This document shows positions 54,164-64,000 of a stretch of DNA of 64,000 nt, piece by piece. Source of the DNA: Bacillus ectoiniformans (GTDB lineage: Bacteria > Bacillota > Bacilli > Bacillales > Domibacillaceae); assembly GCF_016908875.1 (NCBI RefSeq), contig NZ_JAFBES010000002.1, forward strand, positions 319,740 through 383,739, in the 5' to 3' direction. The notes beneath the pieces were generated by a model, which saw nothing but the letters and a program-made list of their open reading frames with translations, searched no databases and was not told the origin of the DNA. Within the stretch, counting starts at the first letter, position 1. Every line of letters begins with the position of its first letter. Position numbers and translations under genes: made by a program.

Positions 54164-55720
54164 TTATAATGGAATATTTCCATGCTTTTTCTTCGGACGT
54201 TCTTCTTTCTTTGTTCTCATCATTTCTAACCCTTGGATCAGCTTAATACGCGTTTCTCTCGGATCGATGACATCATCTACCATGCCGCGTGCGGCTGCTA
54301 CATATGGATTAGCGAATTTATCACGGTATTCTTCAATCTTCTTCGCTCGCGTTTCCTCTGGGTTCTCGCTATTTGCGATTTCTTTAGCAAAAATGATATT
54401 CGCTGCCCCTTGAGGTCCCATTACGGCGATCTCTGCATTTGGCCATGAGAAGACTAAATCCGCTCCGATGGATTTACTATTTAGAGCTACATATGCTCCG
54501 CCATAAGCTTTTCTTAAAATGACGGTAATCTTTGGAACGGTTGCTTCGGAATAAGCATACAAGATCTTAGCCCCGTGACGAATGATGCCCCCATGCTCTT
54601 GTTTAACCCCTGGGAAGAAACCGGATACATCTTCAAACGTAATGATTGGGATATTGAACGAATCACAGAAACGGATGAAGCGTGAAGCTTTATCAGAAGA
54701 ATCAATGTCTAGTCCACCCGCCATAAATTTAGGCTGATTGCACACCATACCGACGACTTCTCCCTTGATTCGGGCAAAGCCAACGACAATGTTCTTCGCA
54801 AATTCTTTTTGTACTTCCATGAACGAATCTGCATCAACTACCTGTTCAATGACCTTGCGCACATCATAAGGGCGCAAGCCATCAAATGGAACGACATCTG
54901 TTATGTCTTTCAGATAGTCTTCTTCCATCGAATATTCCAGATGCGGCGGTTTCTCTTCGTTATTTTGAGGAAGATAGCTAAGCAAGGCTCTTACATTTTC
55001 CAATACTTCCTGCTCAGAACTTCCACGGAAATGAGCGTTTCCGCTTATTGCGTTATGTACTTTCGATCCTCCTAAATCTTCAGAAGAAATCTTCTCTCCA
55101 GTGACCGTTTCGATTACTTTCGGACCTGTGATAAACATTTGGCTCGTCTTATCAACCATAAAGACAAAGTCAGTGATTGCAGGTGAGTAAACCGCTCCGC
55201 CGGCACACGGTCCCATTATCACAGAAATCTGAGGGATCACGCCAGAGAAAATCGCATTTCGATAAAAAATATGTCCATACCCATCAAGTGATACGACACC
55301 TTCTTGGATACGCGCTCCGCCAGAATCGTTTAAACCGACAAACGGCGCTCCATTTTTGGCGGCTAAATCCATCACGTTGGCAATCTTTTTGGCATGCATT
55401 TCTCCAAGCGCTCCGCCGAACACCGTAAAGTCTTGAGAAAATAAATAAATCGGACGGCCATTTACTTTTCCATAGCCGGTAACGACTCCATCTCCAGGAC
55501 CCTTCGCTCCTTCAAGACCAAAGTCTACACAGCGATGTTCGATAAAAGGATTCACTTCTACAAATGTGCCAGGATCCACTAATAAATCGATTCTTTCTCT
55601 TGCTGTCAGCTTGCCTTTTTCATGCTGCTTGTCAATACGTTCGTCTCCGCCCCCAAGTTCCACTTCACGGCGTCTGTCATACAACTCATTGATGCTTTCA
55701 AAAATGTCTGGTGTTGTCAT
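54164..55720 (-). CDS. yqjD: Acyl-CoA carboxylase, carboxyltransferase subunit (propionyl/methylmalonyl-CoA type; YqjD)
   Basis: The protein of about 518 residues has the carboxyltransferase fold: FGGALGEMHAKKIANVMDLA, LNDSGGARIQEGV and VIMGPCAGGAVYSPAITDF, then FEDVSGFFPG and a C-terminal KAYGGAYVALNSK. It fits the beta subunit of propionyl-CoA carboxylase or methylmalonyl-CoA decarboxylase alpha. The start at ATG 55720 gives the MTTPDIFESINELYDRR opening. It follows mce by 8 bp, which points to methylmalonyl-CoA chemistry. No biotin carboxylase subunit is visible in the window. Confidence 0.88.
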   Translation of the reverse strand: MTTPDIFESINELYDRRREVELGGGDERIDKQHEKGKLTARERIDLLVDPGTFVEVNPFIEHRCVDFGLEGAKGPGDGVVTGYGKVNGRPIYLFSQDFTVFGGALGEMHAKKIANVMDLAAKNGAPFVGLNDSGGARIQEGVVSLDGYGHIFYRNAIFSGVIPQISVIMGPCAGGAVYSPAITDFVFMVDKTSQMFITGPKVIETVTGEKISSEDLGGSKVHNAISGNAHFRGSSEQEVLENVRALLSYLPQNNEEKPPHLEYSMEEDYLKDITDVVPFDGLRPYDVRKVIEQVVDADSFMEVQKEFAKNIVVGFARIKGEVVGMVCNQPKFMAGGLDIDSSDKASRFIRFCDSFNIPIITFEDVSGFFPGVKQEHGGIIRHGAKILYAYSEATVPKITVILRKAYGGAYVALNSKSIGADLVFSWPNAEIAVMGPQGAANIIFAKEIANSENPEETRAKKIEEYRDKFANPYVAAARGMVDDVIDPRETRIKLIQGLEMMRTKKEERPKKKHGNIPL

Positions 55721-55728
55721 AATGTATG

Positions 55729-56145
55729 TTATTCTCCTTTCAGATGTCCCTTGTCGCAAAGCTCAAGCAGTACGCCATGCGTCGATTTCGGATGCATAAA
55801 AGCTACCTTGGCACCGCCGGCTCCGATTTTTGATGTTTCATTAATCATGCGGATTCCGCTCTCTTTAATCTCTTGAATACGCTGTTCGATATCGCTGACG
55901 CCAAATGCGACATGATGAATGCCTTGTCCGCGTTTTTCAATAAATTTAGCAATCGCGCTTTCTTCACTCATGGGTTCAAGCAGCTCAAGTTTAACATTAC
56001 CGGCATCAATAAATGCTACTCTCACTTTTTCAGATTCAACTTCTTCTGTTTTTAACAGGGTCAACCTAAGCTGTTCTGTATAAAATGGCAACGTTTCTTC
56101 AAGCGAACTAACCGCTATTCCAATATGATCCACGTTCTTGATCAT
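55729..56145 (-). CDS. mce: Methylmalonyl-CoA epimerase
   Basis: The 138-residue VOC-fold enzyme racemises (S)/(R)-methylmalonyl-CoA. It has NVDHIGIAVSSLEETLPFY (metal His), GQGIHHVAFGVSDIE with further His and the C-terminal metal Glu in GVLLELCDK. Length is typical. It is in an operon with the carboxylase subunit gene; the mutase genes lie 3-8 kb away. Confidence 0.92.
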   Translation of the reverse strand: MIKNVDHIGIAVSSLEETLPFYTEQLRLTLLKTEEVESEKVRVAFIDAGNVKLELLEPMSEESAIAKFIEKRGQGIHHVAFGVSDIEQRIQEIKESGIRMINETSKIGAGGAKVAFMHPKSTHGVLLELCDKGHLKGE

Positions 56146-56333
56146 TTTCTCTCCCCCTTTGCAAAAAGACCTTAAACAATTTAAATATTCGCTAATTTTC
56201 GCTAAATTCCTTCTTTTTTTAATAACTTTTCATCATTGTCATAGAAAGTATTTTTCCTCCGGTTGTCTTTCAGTTAAAAAGCAGATAGAATAATAGCAAG
56301 AATACGCGGGATAAAAGGAGAGATTTTTCGTTT

Positions 56334-56429
56334 ATGAGAAATAAACATATTCAAAAAACCGTCGTCTATATTATGCTGTTTACGATGTTAATTTCTACGG
56401 TCTTTTTTGGACTGTCTATGTTTTTATAA
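56334..56429 (+). CDS. Stressosome-associated miniprotein Prli42-like
   Basis: A 31-residue protein, MRNKHIQKTVVYIMLFTMLI followed by STVFFGLSMFL, has a short basic N-terminus and one membrane span, matching the Prli42 pattern found in Firmicutes (K-x-V-x-Y-x-M with ST-x3-G). Prli42 anchors the stressosome RsbR proteins to the membrane in Listeria. AAAAGGAGAG lies about 10 nt before the ATG. It is a single gene ahead of a strong terminator. Confidence 0.7.
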   Translation: MRNKHIQKTVVYIMLFTMLISTVFFGLSMFL

Positions 56430-56432
56430 TCT

Positions 56433-56468
56433 AAAAAAGCCAACTGACTATTGATTAGTTGGCTTTTT
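56433..56468. terminator. Bidirectional terminator
   Basis: AAAAAAGCCAACT pairs with AGTTGGCTTTTT; it ends the Prli42-like gene and overlaps the stop of yqjA. Confidence 0.9.
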
Positions 56469-57438
56469 GTTTGACTTCTAATTCTTCTTTCTGTAATCCT
56501 CTAAAGGAACTCTTGATCTGCAAGTACCTTTCCATCTCCTGAACAAATTGAAATAAAGCCGCACGCGCTTCAAACTCTTCTCGTGAAGTCGGCAATTCCA
56601 TATTTTCTATATCCACTTTCATATCGTACAATTTTTTTAAAAACAGCATCGCAGTATTTCCAGGATGAATATGCTTGCTTAAGTCCTCCATGAAATCAGC
56701 GATAATGTGCGCCTGTTCTACCTGATGAGAAATCGACGTCACAACTGTTAACAGACGTTCAATAATTTCAAATTGTTTTTCTCTCATGCTGAAGTAATGA
56801 TAAAACAAGCTTTCATCACGCAGAAAATGATTCTCTACATCTTTGTAAGCCAAAGACTTGCCTTCTTTAATCAGCCGGGACGTTTCTGTAATTTCTTTGC
56901 CGTCCCACAGGTGATCCCCTTCCCGCAAAAATAGAATCACTTCTTGAAATATCTTATAAAAGTTCGTTTCTATGTCTTCTTGAAGGCGGAACAGGTCCCT
57001 TTCCACACTTGGCATATATAAATTCATTATTAAGGCAATGCCAATCCCGATCGTTATAATGCCAAGCTCGTTAAGTATCAGTGCGAAACTAACCGCTTCT
57101 GCGGAAAAAATATGTAAGATAATGACACTGCTCGTGACAATTCCTTCTGTAGCCTTAAAAGAAACCATGGTCGGGATAAAAAATAACAGCAGCAGCCCAA
57201 TCACAATCGGATAATAGCCAAGTCCTTCAAAAAACACAGCTGAGAATCCCATGGCTACGATGCAGGCAAAGAAGCGGCTCCAAGACGCTTCTAGAGACTT
57301 CTTCTTTGTATTTTGAATACATAGAATCGCTATAATACCTGCTGATGCATAATTATCAAGACCAGCCCACTGTGCCAGCATAATGGCTAGCGCAGTGCCA
57401 ATTGCGGTTTTGATTGTTCGATATCCAATCTTGTACAT
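56455..57438 (-). CDS. yqjA: Aromatic acid exporter family membrane protein (YqjA-like)
   Basis: The 327-residue protein has an N-terminal membrane half with about five spans (to residue 145; GYRTIKTAIGTALAIMLAQW at the start) and a cytosolic helical C-terminal half, the DUF939/ArAE_1 layout. Transport of aromatic or organic acids is presumed from the family. It lies in the yqj cluster, as in B. subtilis. Confidence 0.82.
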   Translation of the reverse strand: MYKIGYRTIKTAIGTALAIMLAQWAGLDNYASAGIIAILCIQNTKKKSLEASWSRFFACIVAMGFSAVFFEGLGYYPIVIGLLLLFFIPTMVSFKATEGIVTSSVIILHIFSAEAVSFALILNELGIITIGIGIALIMNLYMPSVERDLFRLQEDIETNFYKIFQEVILFLREGDHLWDGKEITETSRLIKEGKSLAYKDVENHFLRDESLFYHYFSMREKQFEIIERLLTVVTSISHQVEQAHIIADFMEDLSKHIHPGNTAMLFLKKLYDMKVDIENMELPTSREEFEARAALFQFVQEMERYLQIKSSFRGLQKEELEVKQKAN

Positions 57439-57497
57439 AACCGACTCCCTGCGTGATGTTATTGGCTATATAGCCGCTTCGTTTCCATCTTTAATAA

Positions 57498-57525
57498 AAA
57501 CCTTGCCATGATTATGGCAAGGTTT
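57498..57525 (-). terminator. Terminator after brxB
   Basis: AAACCTTGCCAT pairs with ATGGCAAGGTTT; T-rich on the minus strand. Confidence 0.85.
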
Positions 57526-57531
57526 CTTGTA

Positions 57532-57969
57532 TTAAACTTCTTCGCAGTATTGATCAAACGCGCTTTGAAGGTTTTGAACAACAGACATTGGGTCATGCCC
57601 TTCAATTTCGTGACGCTCAACCATCGTGCATAATTTGCCGTCTTTTAATAGAGCAAAAGATGGAGAGGATGGCGGATAGCCAGTGAAATAGCTGCGAGCT
57701 TTAGCTGTCGCTTCTTTATCCTGTCCTGCAAATACAGTAACCAAGTGATCCGGACGGTGATCGTAATGCACCGCATGCGCAGCTGCCGGACGGGCAATTC
57801 CTCCAGCACAGCCGCACACTGAGTTAATCATCACAAGCGTCGTGCCTTGTTTAGCAAAAGCCGCTTCTACGTCTTCGACGGTTTGAAGCTGTGTATATCC
57901 TGCCGCAGTGATTTCCTCACGTGCCTGGCGAACAACATCGTTCATTAAGAAATTAAAATCCATGTTCAT
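57532..57969 (-). CDS. brxB: Bacilliredoxin BrxA/BrxB family
   Basis: Bacilliredoxins remove bacillithiol from mixed disulfides on proteins. The 145-residue thioredoxin-like product has the CGC active site at Cys52/Cys54 ([13 protein letters not shown]), the same positions as in B. subtilis YphP/YqiW. AAGGAGAG precedes the ATG at 57969. Location near yqjA and mce matches YqiW (BrxB). Confidence 0.9.
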   Translation of the reverse strand: MNMDFNFLMNDVVRQAREEITAAGYTQLQTVEDVEAAFAKQGTTLVMINSVCGCAGGIARPAAAHAVHYDHRPDHLVTVFAGQDKEATAKARSYFTGYPPSSPSFALLKDGKLCTMVERHEIEGHDPMSVVQNLQSAFDQYCEEV

Positions 57970-58152
57970 GTAATTCTCTCCTTTTTCCACCATGTATACC
58001 TATGATAGAATAATTGCTTGCTGTTTTCAAATGAATCATTGCTTAAAACCATAACTTCTTGCTCTTTTTTCATATTTTTTGTTTGAAAGGAAGAGTTCTG
58101 GGTAATAGTAATAATGCAACTAGATCCATACCCCCTAAACTCCCTAACGTTT

Positions 58153-58180
58153 GGCTGATGATGAACATCAGCCGTTTTTT
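58153..58180 (+). terminator. Terminator on the plus strand without an obvious gene
   Basis: GGCTGATG pairs with CATCAGCC, then a 7-T run. No credible CDS precedes it on the plus strand, so it may end a small RNA starting near 58110. Confidence 0.6.
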
Positions 58181-58196
58181 TATGCCCTTAGATACT

Positions 58197-58236
58197 AAAA
58201 CGCAGCCCGGCTAATCACAGCCGGCTGCGTTTTTTC
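58197..58236. terminator. Terminator after meaB
   Basis: AAAACGCAGCC-(C)GGCT pairs with AGCC(G)-GGCTGCGTTTT; symmetrical T tails. Confidence 0.88.
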
Positions 58237-58248
58237 ATATGCTTTTAT

Positions 58249-59355
58249 CTATTTGTACACTTGAGTAAATAAATCTTCAGCTGCTTGAGATGGAGTCATT
58301 TCTCCGTCCATCGCTTGCTGCTCCATATTTTTCAGCTCCGCTTGAACATACGGGTGCTGATAAAAGTTTGTTTTCAGCTGTTCCATAATCAGCGTATGGA
58401 GCCATTCCTTCGTTTGCAGCCGGCGCCGCTCTTCAAATACGCCCGTTTCTTTCGTTGTCGTTTCAAACTCCATAATCACTTTCCATAGATCGCTGATTTT
58501 CTCATTTTTCAATGCAGAACAGGTATAAGCTTGTGATTGCCATCCCTTTGTAGATGGCTGAAGCAAATGCAGGAATTGGCTGTATTCTGCTCTTGTCCTT
58601 TCAGCTAAACGCTTATTCTCTCCATCTGCTTTATTGACCACAATGGCATCCGCGAGCTCCATAATCCCTTTTTTCATGCCCTGCAGCTCATCACCTGCAC
58701 CCGTTAATACGAGCAACATAAAGAAATCAACCATTCCGCGGACAATAAACTCACTTTGTCCGACTCCCACTGTTTCGATCAGAATCACGTCAAAACCGGC
58801 TGCTTCACAAAGGAGCATCGTTTCCCGCGTTTTTCGATGAACGCCTCCGAGTGTTCCGCTAGAAGGTGAAGGACGAATAAACGCATTCGGGTGCTTCGCT
58901 AATAGCTCCATCCGGGTTTTATCACCCAGTATGCTTCCTCCGCTGATGGAAGAGCTCGGATCGATCGCCAGCACAGCTACTTTATAGCCTTCATCACAGA
59001 GCATTTTGCCAAACGCTTCGATGAACGTGCTCTTACCTGCCCCCGGCACACCGGTAATTCCTATGCGAACCGAGTTCCCAGTACGCGGAAGAAGTGTCTG
59101 CAATAACTCCTGACCGTATTTGTAATGATTTAGCGAATTGCTTTCAATAAACGTAATTGCTTTCGCTAAATCACCTCTTTTTCCGGCCATTACCCCTTCA
59201 GATAAAGCTGCCATATCCGGAAGCGCCGTTTCTTTCTTTTGAAATCGCTTCTTTTTTGATGAAACAAATCCGTCATGCATAGAAGAAATTCCTTTCATTA
59301 CATGAAGAGCCGACTGGCGGCCCTCTTCATGATTGGAATCTTTTTTTTCATCCAT
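58249..59355 (-). CDS. meaB: Methylmalonyl-CoA mutase-associated GTPase MeaB
   Basis: MeaB is a G3E GTPase that loads and protects the cobalamin of methylmalonyl-CoA mutase. The 368-residue product has the Walker A motif GVPGAGKST, DPSSSISGGSILGDKTRM, ETVGVGQSE (switch) and NKADGENK. It overlaps mutB (stop/start at 59355) and closes the mutA-mutB-meaB operon. Confidence 0.94.
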   Translation of the reverse strand: MDEKKDSNHEEGRQSALHVMKGISSMHDGFVSSKKKRFQKKETALPDMAALSEGVMAGKRGDLAKAITFIESNSLNHYKYGQELLQTLLPRTGNSVRIGITGVPGAGKSTFIEAFGKMLCDEGYKVAVLAIDPSSSISGGSILGDKTRMELLAKHPNAFIRPSPSSGTLGGVHRKTRETMLLCEAAGFDVILIETVGVGQSEFIVRGMVDFFMLLVLTGAGDELQGMKKGIMELADAIVVNKADGENKRLAERTRAEYSQFLHLLQPSTKGWQSQAYTCSALKNEKISDLWKVIMEFETTTKETGVFEERRRLQTKEWLHTLIMEQLKTNFYQHPYVQAELKNMEQQAMDGEMTPSQAAEDLFTQVYK

Positions 59356-61559
59356 TAAGAGCTCACTTCCTCGTAACCGAGGCTCTTATAGATTTCTTCA
59401 ATAATCTTCTGTGCGGAAACTGGAATGACTGTACCTGGCCCGAAAATAGCTGCGGCTCCATTTTGGCGGAGGAATTCGTAATCTTGTGCTGGAATGACAC
59501 CGCCTATGAATACGACGATATCTTCGCGCCCAAGCTTTTTCAGTTCTTCTACCAATGCAGGAAGCAGGGTCTTATGACCGGCAGCAAGCGAACTGAAGCC
59601 GATGGCATGCACATCATTCTCTACCGCTTGCAAGGCCGTTTCTTCAGGCGTCTGGAATAAAGGTCCGATATCGACATCAAACCCTAAGTCGGCATAGGCT
59701 GTCGCAATGACTTTCGCTCCGCGATCATGTCCGTCTTGCCCCATTTTCGCCACTAGAATCCGTGGACGGCGGCCTTCCTGTTCACTGAATTCTTCTGTCA
59801 TGCGCTTCACTTCTTCAATCTGTTCGGCATCAGAGAAATTAGAGCTGTATACTCCGCTAATGGATCGAATCACGGCTTTATGTCTCCCTCCAGCTTCTTC
59901 GACTGCATCAGAAATCTCACCTAATGTGGCACGCGCTCTTGCGGCTATTACAGCCAATTCTAAAAGATTGCCTTCTCCGGATTTTGCGGCTTCGGCAATA
60001 GCTTTGAGTGCAGCTTGAACTTGTGCTTCATCGCGAGTTTCTTTCACTTGATTCAGTCGTTCAATCTGCTTTAAACGAACAGCAGTATTATCAATATCCA
60101 AGATATCAATCGGGTCTTCCTGGTCAAGGCGGTAACGGTTCACACCGATAATCGTTTCTTTTCCAGAATCGATTTGCGCTTGTCTTCTGGCAGCTGCTTC
60201 TTCGATCCGCATTTTTGGCAGCCCCGTTTCAATCGCTTTCGTCATCCCGCCAAGGTCTTCAATCTCTTTAATATGCTCCCATGCACGCTCCATCAGTTCG
60301 TTCGTCAATGTTTCCACATAGTAAGAACCAGCCCATGGGTCAATCACTTTCGTAATCCCTGTCTCTTCTTGTAAATACAGCTGTGTATTACGAGCAATTC
60401 TAGCAGAGAAGTCAGTCGGCAAAGCAATCGCTTCATCTAGTGCATTCGTGTGAAGCGATTGTGTATGGCCCATTGCTGCCGCATGCGCTTCGATCAGCGT
60501 ACGCGTCACATTGTTAAATGGATCTTGCTCTGTCAGGCTCCAGCCTGATGTTTGCGAATGTGTTCTAAGCGCCATTGATTTCGTATTCTTCGGGTTAAAC
60601 GGCTGCATCAGCTGAGCCCAGATCCGGCGAGCCGCCCGCATTTTTGCCACTTCCATAAAGTAGTTCATGCCAATCGCCCAGAAGAAGGACAGGCGCGGAG
60701 CAAATGAATCCACTTCAATTCCCGCTTTTAAACCCGTACGGACATATTCCAGCCCGTCTGCCAGGGTATAGGCTAGCTCGATATCAGCAGGCGCTCCAGC
60801 TTCTTGCATATGGTAGCCTGAGATACTGATGCTGTTAAATTTCGGCATGTATTTAGACGTATATTCAAAAATATCTGCGATGATTTTCATTGATTGTTCA
60901 GGCGGATAAATATATGTGTTACGAACCATATATTCTTTTAAAATATCATTCTGAATCGTCCCAGACAGCTTTTCTTGAGGGACGCCTTGTTCTTCAGCTG
61001 TCACGATATAAAATGCCATGATCGGCAGGACAGCCCCATTCATTGTCATAGAAACCGACATCTGATCCAACGGGATTCCGTCAAATAAAATTTTCGTGTC
61101 TTCCACCGAGTCAATGGCTACGCCCGCTTTTCCCACATCGCCCACTACGCGTTCATGGTCAGAATCATACCCTCGGTGAGTCGGCAAGTCAAAGGCCACT
61201 GATAACCCTTTTTGACCCATGGCCAAATTGCGGCGGTAAAAGGCATTGCTTTCCTCTGCAGTTGAGAATCCGGCATATTGTCGGACTGTCCACGGACGGT
61301 TTACGTACATAGTTGGATAAGGTCCTCGAGTAAACGGAGCCACACCCGGCATATCATTTAAATGTTTTAATTCTTTCGTATCTTCTTTTGTATATAGAGG
61401 CTTAAGAGAAATAAATTCGTTTGTTTCAGAAGATAATTCATCAAATGATTGTTTCACTTCTTGTTCTAGCTCTTGTTTCCACTTCTCTAAAGATTGATCA
61501 CTTGTCTTCGCAAATGGCTTAAGATCATGAAAATTAGGTTTGCTCACTGATTTACTCAT
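59355..61559 (-). CDS. mutB: Methylmalonyl-CoA mutase large (alpha) subunit
   Basis: MutB isomerises (R)-methylmalonyl-CoA to succinyl-CoA with adenosylcobalamin. The 734-residue product has the TIM-barrel substrate domain with RGPYPTMY and [18 protein letters not shown], and the C-terminal B12 domain with the DxHxxG motif as [14 protein letters not shown] and [11 protein letters not shown]. It overlaps mutA by 8 bp and meaB by 1 bp. Confidence 0.96.
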   Translation of the reverse strand: MSKSVSKPNFHDLKPFAKTSDQSLEKWKQELEQEVKQSFDELSSETNEFISLKPLYTKEDTKELKHLNDMPGVAPFTRGPYPTMYVNRPWTVRQYAGFSTAEESNAFYRRNLAMGQKGLSVAFDLPTHRGYDSDHERVVGDVGKAGVAIDSVEDTKILFDGIPLDQMSVSMTMNGAVLPIMAFYIVTAEEQGVPQEKLSGTIQNDILKEYMVRNTYIYPPEQSMKIIADIFEYTSKYMPKFNSISISGYHMQEAGAPADIELAYTLADGLEYVRTGLKAGIEVDSFAPRLSFFWAIGMNYFMEVAKMRAARRIWAQLMQPFNPKNTKSMALRTHSQTSGWSLTEQDPFNNVTRTLIEAHAAAMGHTQSLHTNALDEAIALPTDFSARIARNTQLYLQEETGITKVIDPWAGSYYVETLTNELMERAWEHIKEIEDLGGMTKAIETGLPKMRIEEAAARRQAQIDSGKETIIGVNRYRLDQEDPIDILDIDNTAVRLKQIERLNQVKETRDEAQVQAALKAIAEAAKSGEGNLLELAVIAARARATLGEISDAVEEAGGRHKAVIRSISGVYSSNFSDAEQIEEVKRMTEEFSEQEGRRPRILVAKMGQDGHDRGAKVIATAYADLGFDVDIGPLFQTPEETALQAVENDVHAIGFSSLAAGHKTLLPALVEELKKLGREDIVVFIGGVIPAQDYEFLRQNGAAAIFGPGTVIPVSAQKIIEEIYKSLGYEEVSS

Positions 61560-63504
61560 TAGATTCCTCTCCTTTCCAGATGGATTGCAGAGAAGACAGC
61601 TTCTCTAAAAGATTCTGTCCTGCAAATAGATGGCCATCCAGTCCTGCTTCGTGCCATTTGCCATCGGATTCTTCACCAAGCCTGCCCGCTAAATCAACTT
61701 TAATCGGTTTAGAAGCCTGTTTAAGTTCTGCAACCAGCTCTGGGCCAAATTCTGCATAAGCCTCATCTTTTCCACAAATGCAGAAATAAGATAATCCGCT
61801 TTCCTTTACGAATTGAACCGCTTCTTCAACAGTTTGACAGTCCCCGCTTGATTCAACAGAAATGCCTCCCGTTGAAAGAACGCCAGCTACGAAATCCGCT
61901 CTCGGTTTATATTCTTTTAATTTACCTAAACCAATTAAGCCGGCCTTCAATGTCCCGCCTTTTGCTTCTATTCGCTTAGCCTCTTTTCGAAGCTGTTCAA
62001 ATGGTTCAGACAGACGGCTCGTTTGCAGCGGAGAAATCGCCTCGCCGCTTTCTTTTACATGGAGGCTTGCAATGGTTGTCTCGTCAGTGATTTGATTGAC
62101 AAGGCTGGCAAAAGAATCGATCTCTTTATTCGCCAGTGAAACGGCATTCACTTGATCTGCTTCAGGAAGAGTTTCTCCGAGGTCAGCATACACGTTTGTA
62201 CCGATCATGGACTTTTTGCGCGTGGCTAAGTCGTTCATTCGCTTCTTCATCATGTCAGCAAACTCATTTTGAAGCGTGCCATCTTTCAAAGCAGAAAGGA
62301 TGCCGCCTTTATCTTCAATAGAAAGGAAATAACTCCACGCATTCTTGCCGATTTCTTCAGTGATCGATTCAACGAAGTATGAACCGCCGGCAGGATCAAC
62401 AACCTTCTCTAGATGGGATTCGCTTCTTAAAAGCATAGGAATATTTCTGGCGATTCGCGCACCTAGCACACTCTCACTTCCCGTCGGTCGGTCAAATGGA
62501 GTCACTTGTAAATACTCGACTCCTCCAAGAACAGCGGAAAATGCCTGACTGCCCGTACGAAGGATATTTACATGACGATCTAGCTGAGAAAGAGTGAATT
62601 CAGAAGTTTCTGCACTAATTGTTACCTTCATCGCCTCTTCACTAATGCCATAAGCTTGACAGAGAGTAGTCCAAATTTTGCGGAAAGCTCTAATCTTCGC
62701 CGTTTCAATAAAGAATTGCGAACCGACAGCAAAATGAAATACGAGCTTACTAGACACTTCATCAGCCGTCCAGCCTTTATCAGTCAGCCATTCTAAATAA
62801 AATACCGCTTCTGATAAAGCCAGTGCGATTTCTTGAACGGCATTTCCGCCCGCTGAATGATAAGGAGTTGTATCAACAAGAAGAGTTTTTACATTTGGGT
62901 AAGTCCGTTTCAATTCTTCAAGCGCTTCTAATTGAAGGTTTAATCCTTTTTCATTTAACACGATCCCTTTTGAAGCATAGTTCGATACGACATCAGAACC
63001 TAGCACTCCGATTGTTTCATTAGACAGGCCTGCTTTTTGCAAGAAAGCAGCTGCTGCAAGAAAATGATCCTTCGTTTTTATGTATAGCGGGTATTGTTCA
63101 TTATTTAAGTTAGTTAAGATGTCAGCTACTTCAGAATAAGTGCCTTCAGCCAAATCATCTGCCGAAAAGGCCAGCGTATCTTGACCAGCATCCAATGCTT
63201 TTTTCAGCTTCTCTTTTAACTCACTAGCTGATGACGACACAGCTGCGTTTGCCATACGCCACGGCTTTTGCAAATAACCGCCTTTATGGAATCCTCGTGT
63301 AAAATATAATTCACCCGGATGCTGATCTACCTCATTTGACTCCACGTCTTCTGGCAGATAAAGCGGCTTAAGCGTGATATTTTCATATGTTTGAGTATGC
63401 AAGCGAGACAGCGGCTTGCCTTTTAAAGAAGCTTCAGCTGTTTCTTTCCATTGATCGAAGCTTACATCAGCAAAGCTTTGAGATTTCATTTCTTCAACTT
63501 TCAT
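61552..63504 (-). CDS. mutA: Methylmalonyl-CoA mutase small (beta) subunit
   Basis: The partner of MutB; it has the same fold without a working B12 site. The 650-residue product has [34 protein letters not shown] and a degenerate C-terminal domain without DxHxxG. AAGGAGGG lies 8 nt before the ATG at 63504. It is first in the operon, with a CcpA-like palindrome touching the ribosome binding site region. Confidence 0.92.
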   Translation of the reverse strand: MKVEEMKSQSFADVSFDQWKETAEASLKGKPLSRLHTQTYENITLKPLYLPEDVESNEVDQHPGELYFTRGFHKGGYLQKPWRMANAAVSSSASELKEKLKKALDAGQDTLAFSADDLAEGTYSEVADILTNLNNEQYPLYIKTKDHFLAAAAFLQKAGLSNETIGVLGSDVVSNYASKGIVLNEKGLNLQLEALEELKRTYPNVKTLLVDTTPYHSAGGNAVQEIALALSEAVFYLEWLTDKGWTADEVSSKLVFHFAVGSQFFIETAKIRAFRKIWTTLCQAYGISEEAMKVTISAETSEFTLSQLDRHVNILRTGSQAFSAVLGGVEYLQVTPFDRPTGSESVLGARIARNIPMLLRSESHLEKVVDPAGGSYFVESITEEIGKNAWSYFLSIEDKGGILSALKDGTLQNEFADMMKKRMNDLATRKKSMIGTNVYADLGETLPEADQVNAVSLANKEIDSFASLVNQITDETTIASLHVKESGEAISPLQTSRLSEPFEQLRKEAKRIEAKGGTLKAGLIGLGKLKEYKPRADFVAGVLSTGGISVESSGDCQTVEEAVQFVKESGLSYFCICGKDEAYAEFGPELVAELKQASKPIKVDLAGRLGEESDGKWHEAGLDGHLFAGQNLLEKLSSLQSIWKGEESNE

Positions 63505-63521
63505 AGGGTATCCCTCCTTCA

Positions 63522-63537
63522 TTGTAATCGATTACAA
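63522..63537. promoter_or_regulatory. cre-like (CcpA) palindrome upstream of mutA
   Basis: TTGTAATCGATTACAA is a perfect 16-bp palindrome and fits the cre consensus WTGNNARCGNWWWCAW with one mismatch. It lies immediately upstream of the mutA ribosome binding site, so CcpA binding would block transcription of the mut operon. Confidence 0.65.
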
Positions 63538-63741
63538 AATAACAGGTTCAAACATTCAAAATATTTCACCTATTTATATATTATTATATTACTCTCTATC
63601 AATCAATGATTGCATTTGGAAAAGCATGCCTTGCCTGTTAGAAAATTGTACATTTTTGGCTCATTTCGTGAAAAATTTTTACAGGCATGCTATGCTAAAA
63701 CTAACTCTGAAAAGAGGAAAAACTATTTAGGGGAGAAAATT

Positions 63742-64000
63742 ATGAAAAGAATTTTCGCATGGATCGGGTTATTGATTTTCAGTTTTGGAACAATAGCTCA
63801 CGCGGACAGCGCGCCTGGAGATGTGATTGTCACACTTGGCGAAAACTTGACACCTGCACAAAAAGAACAGGTGCTTGAAGAAATGGGAGTCCCTAGTGAT
63901 GTCACCACGGTCACCGTCTCGAACGCAGAAGAACATAAATATTTAGGCGAGTATATTCCAAAAGCGCAAATTGGTTCAAAAGCGCTCTCATCAAGTAAAA
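63742..64000 (+). CDS. ypuA: DUF1002 family exported protein (YpuA-like), partial
   Basis: The first 86 residues are visible. A signal peptide (about 1-20, ending AHA) precedes GDVIVTLGENLTPAQKEQVL and a VTVSNAEEHKYLGEYIP segment, the DUF1002 opening. In B. subtilis YpuA is a cell-envelope-stress-related secreted protein. AGGGGAG precedes the ATG. AGCATGCC/AGGCATGCT-type sequences flank the promoter. The gene runs off the right edge. Confidence 0.82.
   Translation, partial: MKRIFAWIGLLIFSFGTIAHADSAPGDVIVTLGENLTPAQKEQVLEEMGVPSDVTTVTVSNAEEHKYLGEYIPKAQIGSKALSSSK

Overview
The window is chromosomal DNA from a low-GC, endospore-forming member of the Bacillaceae. It carries forespore and mother-cell sporulation genes (spoVA, sigF-spoIIAB-spoIIAA, dacF, spoIIM, an sspL-like SASP), ribosome binding sites of the AGGAGG type with frequent TTG and GTG starts, a proline T-box, and long stretches that follow the Bacillus subtilis order from ypuA/scpAB/lysA through yqk to yqj. 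Species cannot be fixed from the sequence alone.

Layout. 1-13 kb, mostly minus strand: chromosome segregation (scpB-scpA), ypuF, ribT, lysA, a shortened spoVA operon (spoVAA-AB-AF only), the spoIIA operon with dacF, and a nucleoside salvage cluster (deoB-pupG-pdp). 13-20 kb: xerD, yqzK, fur, spoIIM, nudF, yqkF/E/D/B, a ytzC-like gene and a short spore-protein locus. 20-27 kb, accessory: an isolated O-antigen-polymerase-like membrane protein, an AraC/GyrI regulator, a CDGSH protein, an SOS-controlled Y-family polymerase with its YolD partner, and a two-gene HTH/PIN toxin-antitoxin-like module. 27-34.3 kb, A+T-rich and degraded: two inverted copies of a short peptide gene, three small exported proteins, an AraC-type regulator pseudogene, and the remains of an RHS polymorphic-toxin locus with its toxin tip and several immunity-like genes. 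34.3-64 kb: core genes again, with yqjQ, yqjP, T-box-proI, namA, rnz, zwf, gndA, polY1, acyl-CoA and CoA-transferase genes, an aminotransferase, yqjE, the propionyl/methylmalonyl-CoA genes (carboxylase subunit, epimerase, mutA, mutB, meaB), a Prli42-like miniprotein, yqjA, brxB and the start of ypuA.

How the genes work together. The spoIIA locus (sigma-H-type promoter) supplies the forespore sigma factor and its regulators. SpoVAA/AB/AF (sigma-G-type promoter) act in dipicolinic acid uptake and germination, and SpoIIM (sigma-E-type promoter) acts in engulfment. Zwf and GndA form the oxidative pentose phosphate steps. The carboxylase subunit, epimerase and mutase form a propionyl-CoA to succinyl-CoA route, with MeaB protecting the B12 enzyme; a cre-like palindrome lies directly upstream of the mutA ribosome binding site.

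The most unusual parts are the HTH/PIN module with 9-bp operator-like repeats, the inverted pair of 40-codon peptide genes whose differences are mostly silent, the decayed RHS locus, the shortened spoVA operon, and a 124-nt nested inverted repeat beside fur. All family assignments are from recognition of motifs and remembered homologues; no database search was run.
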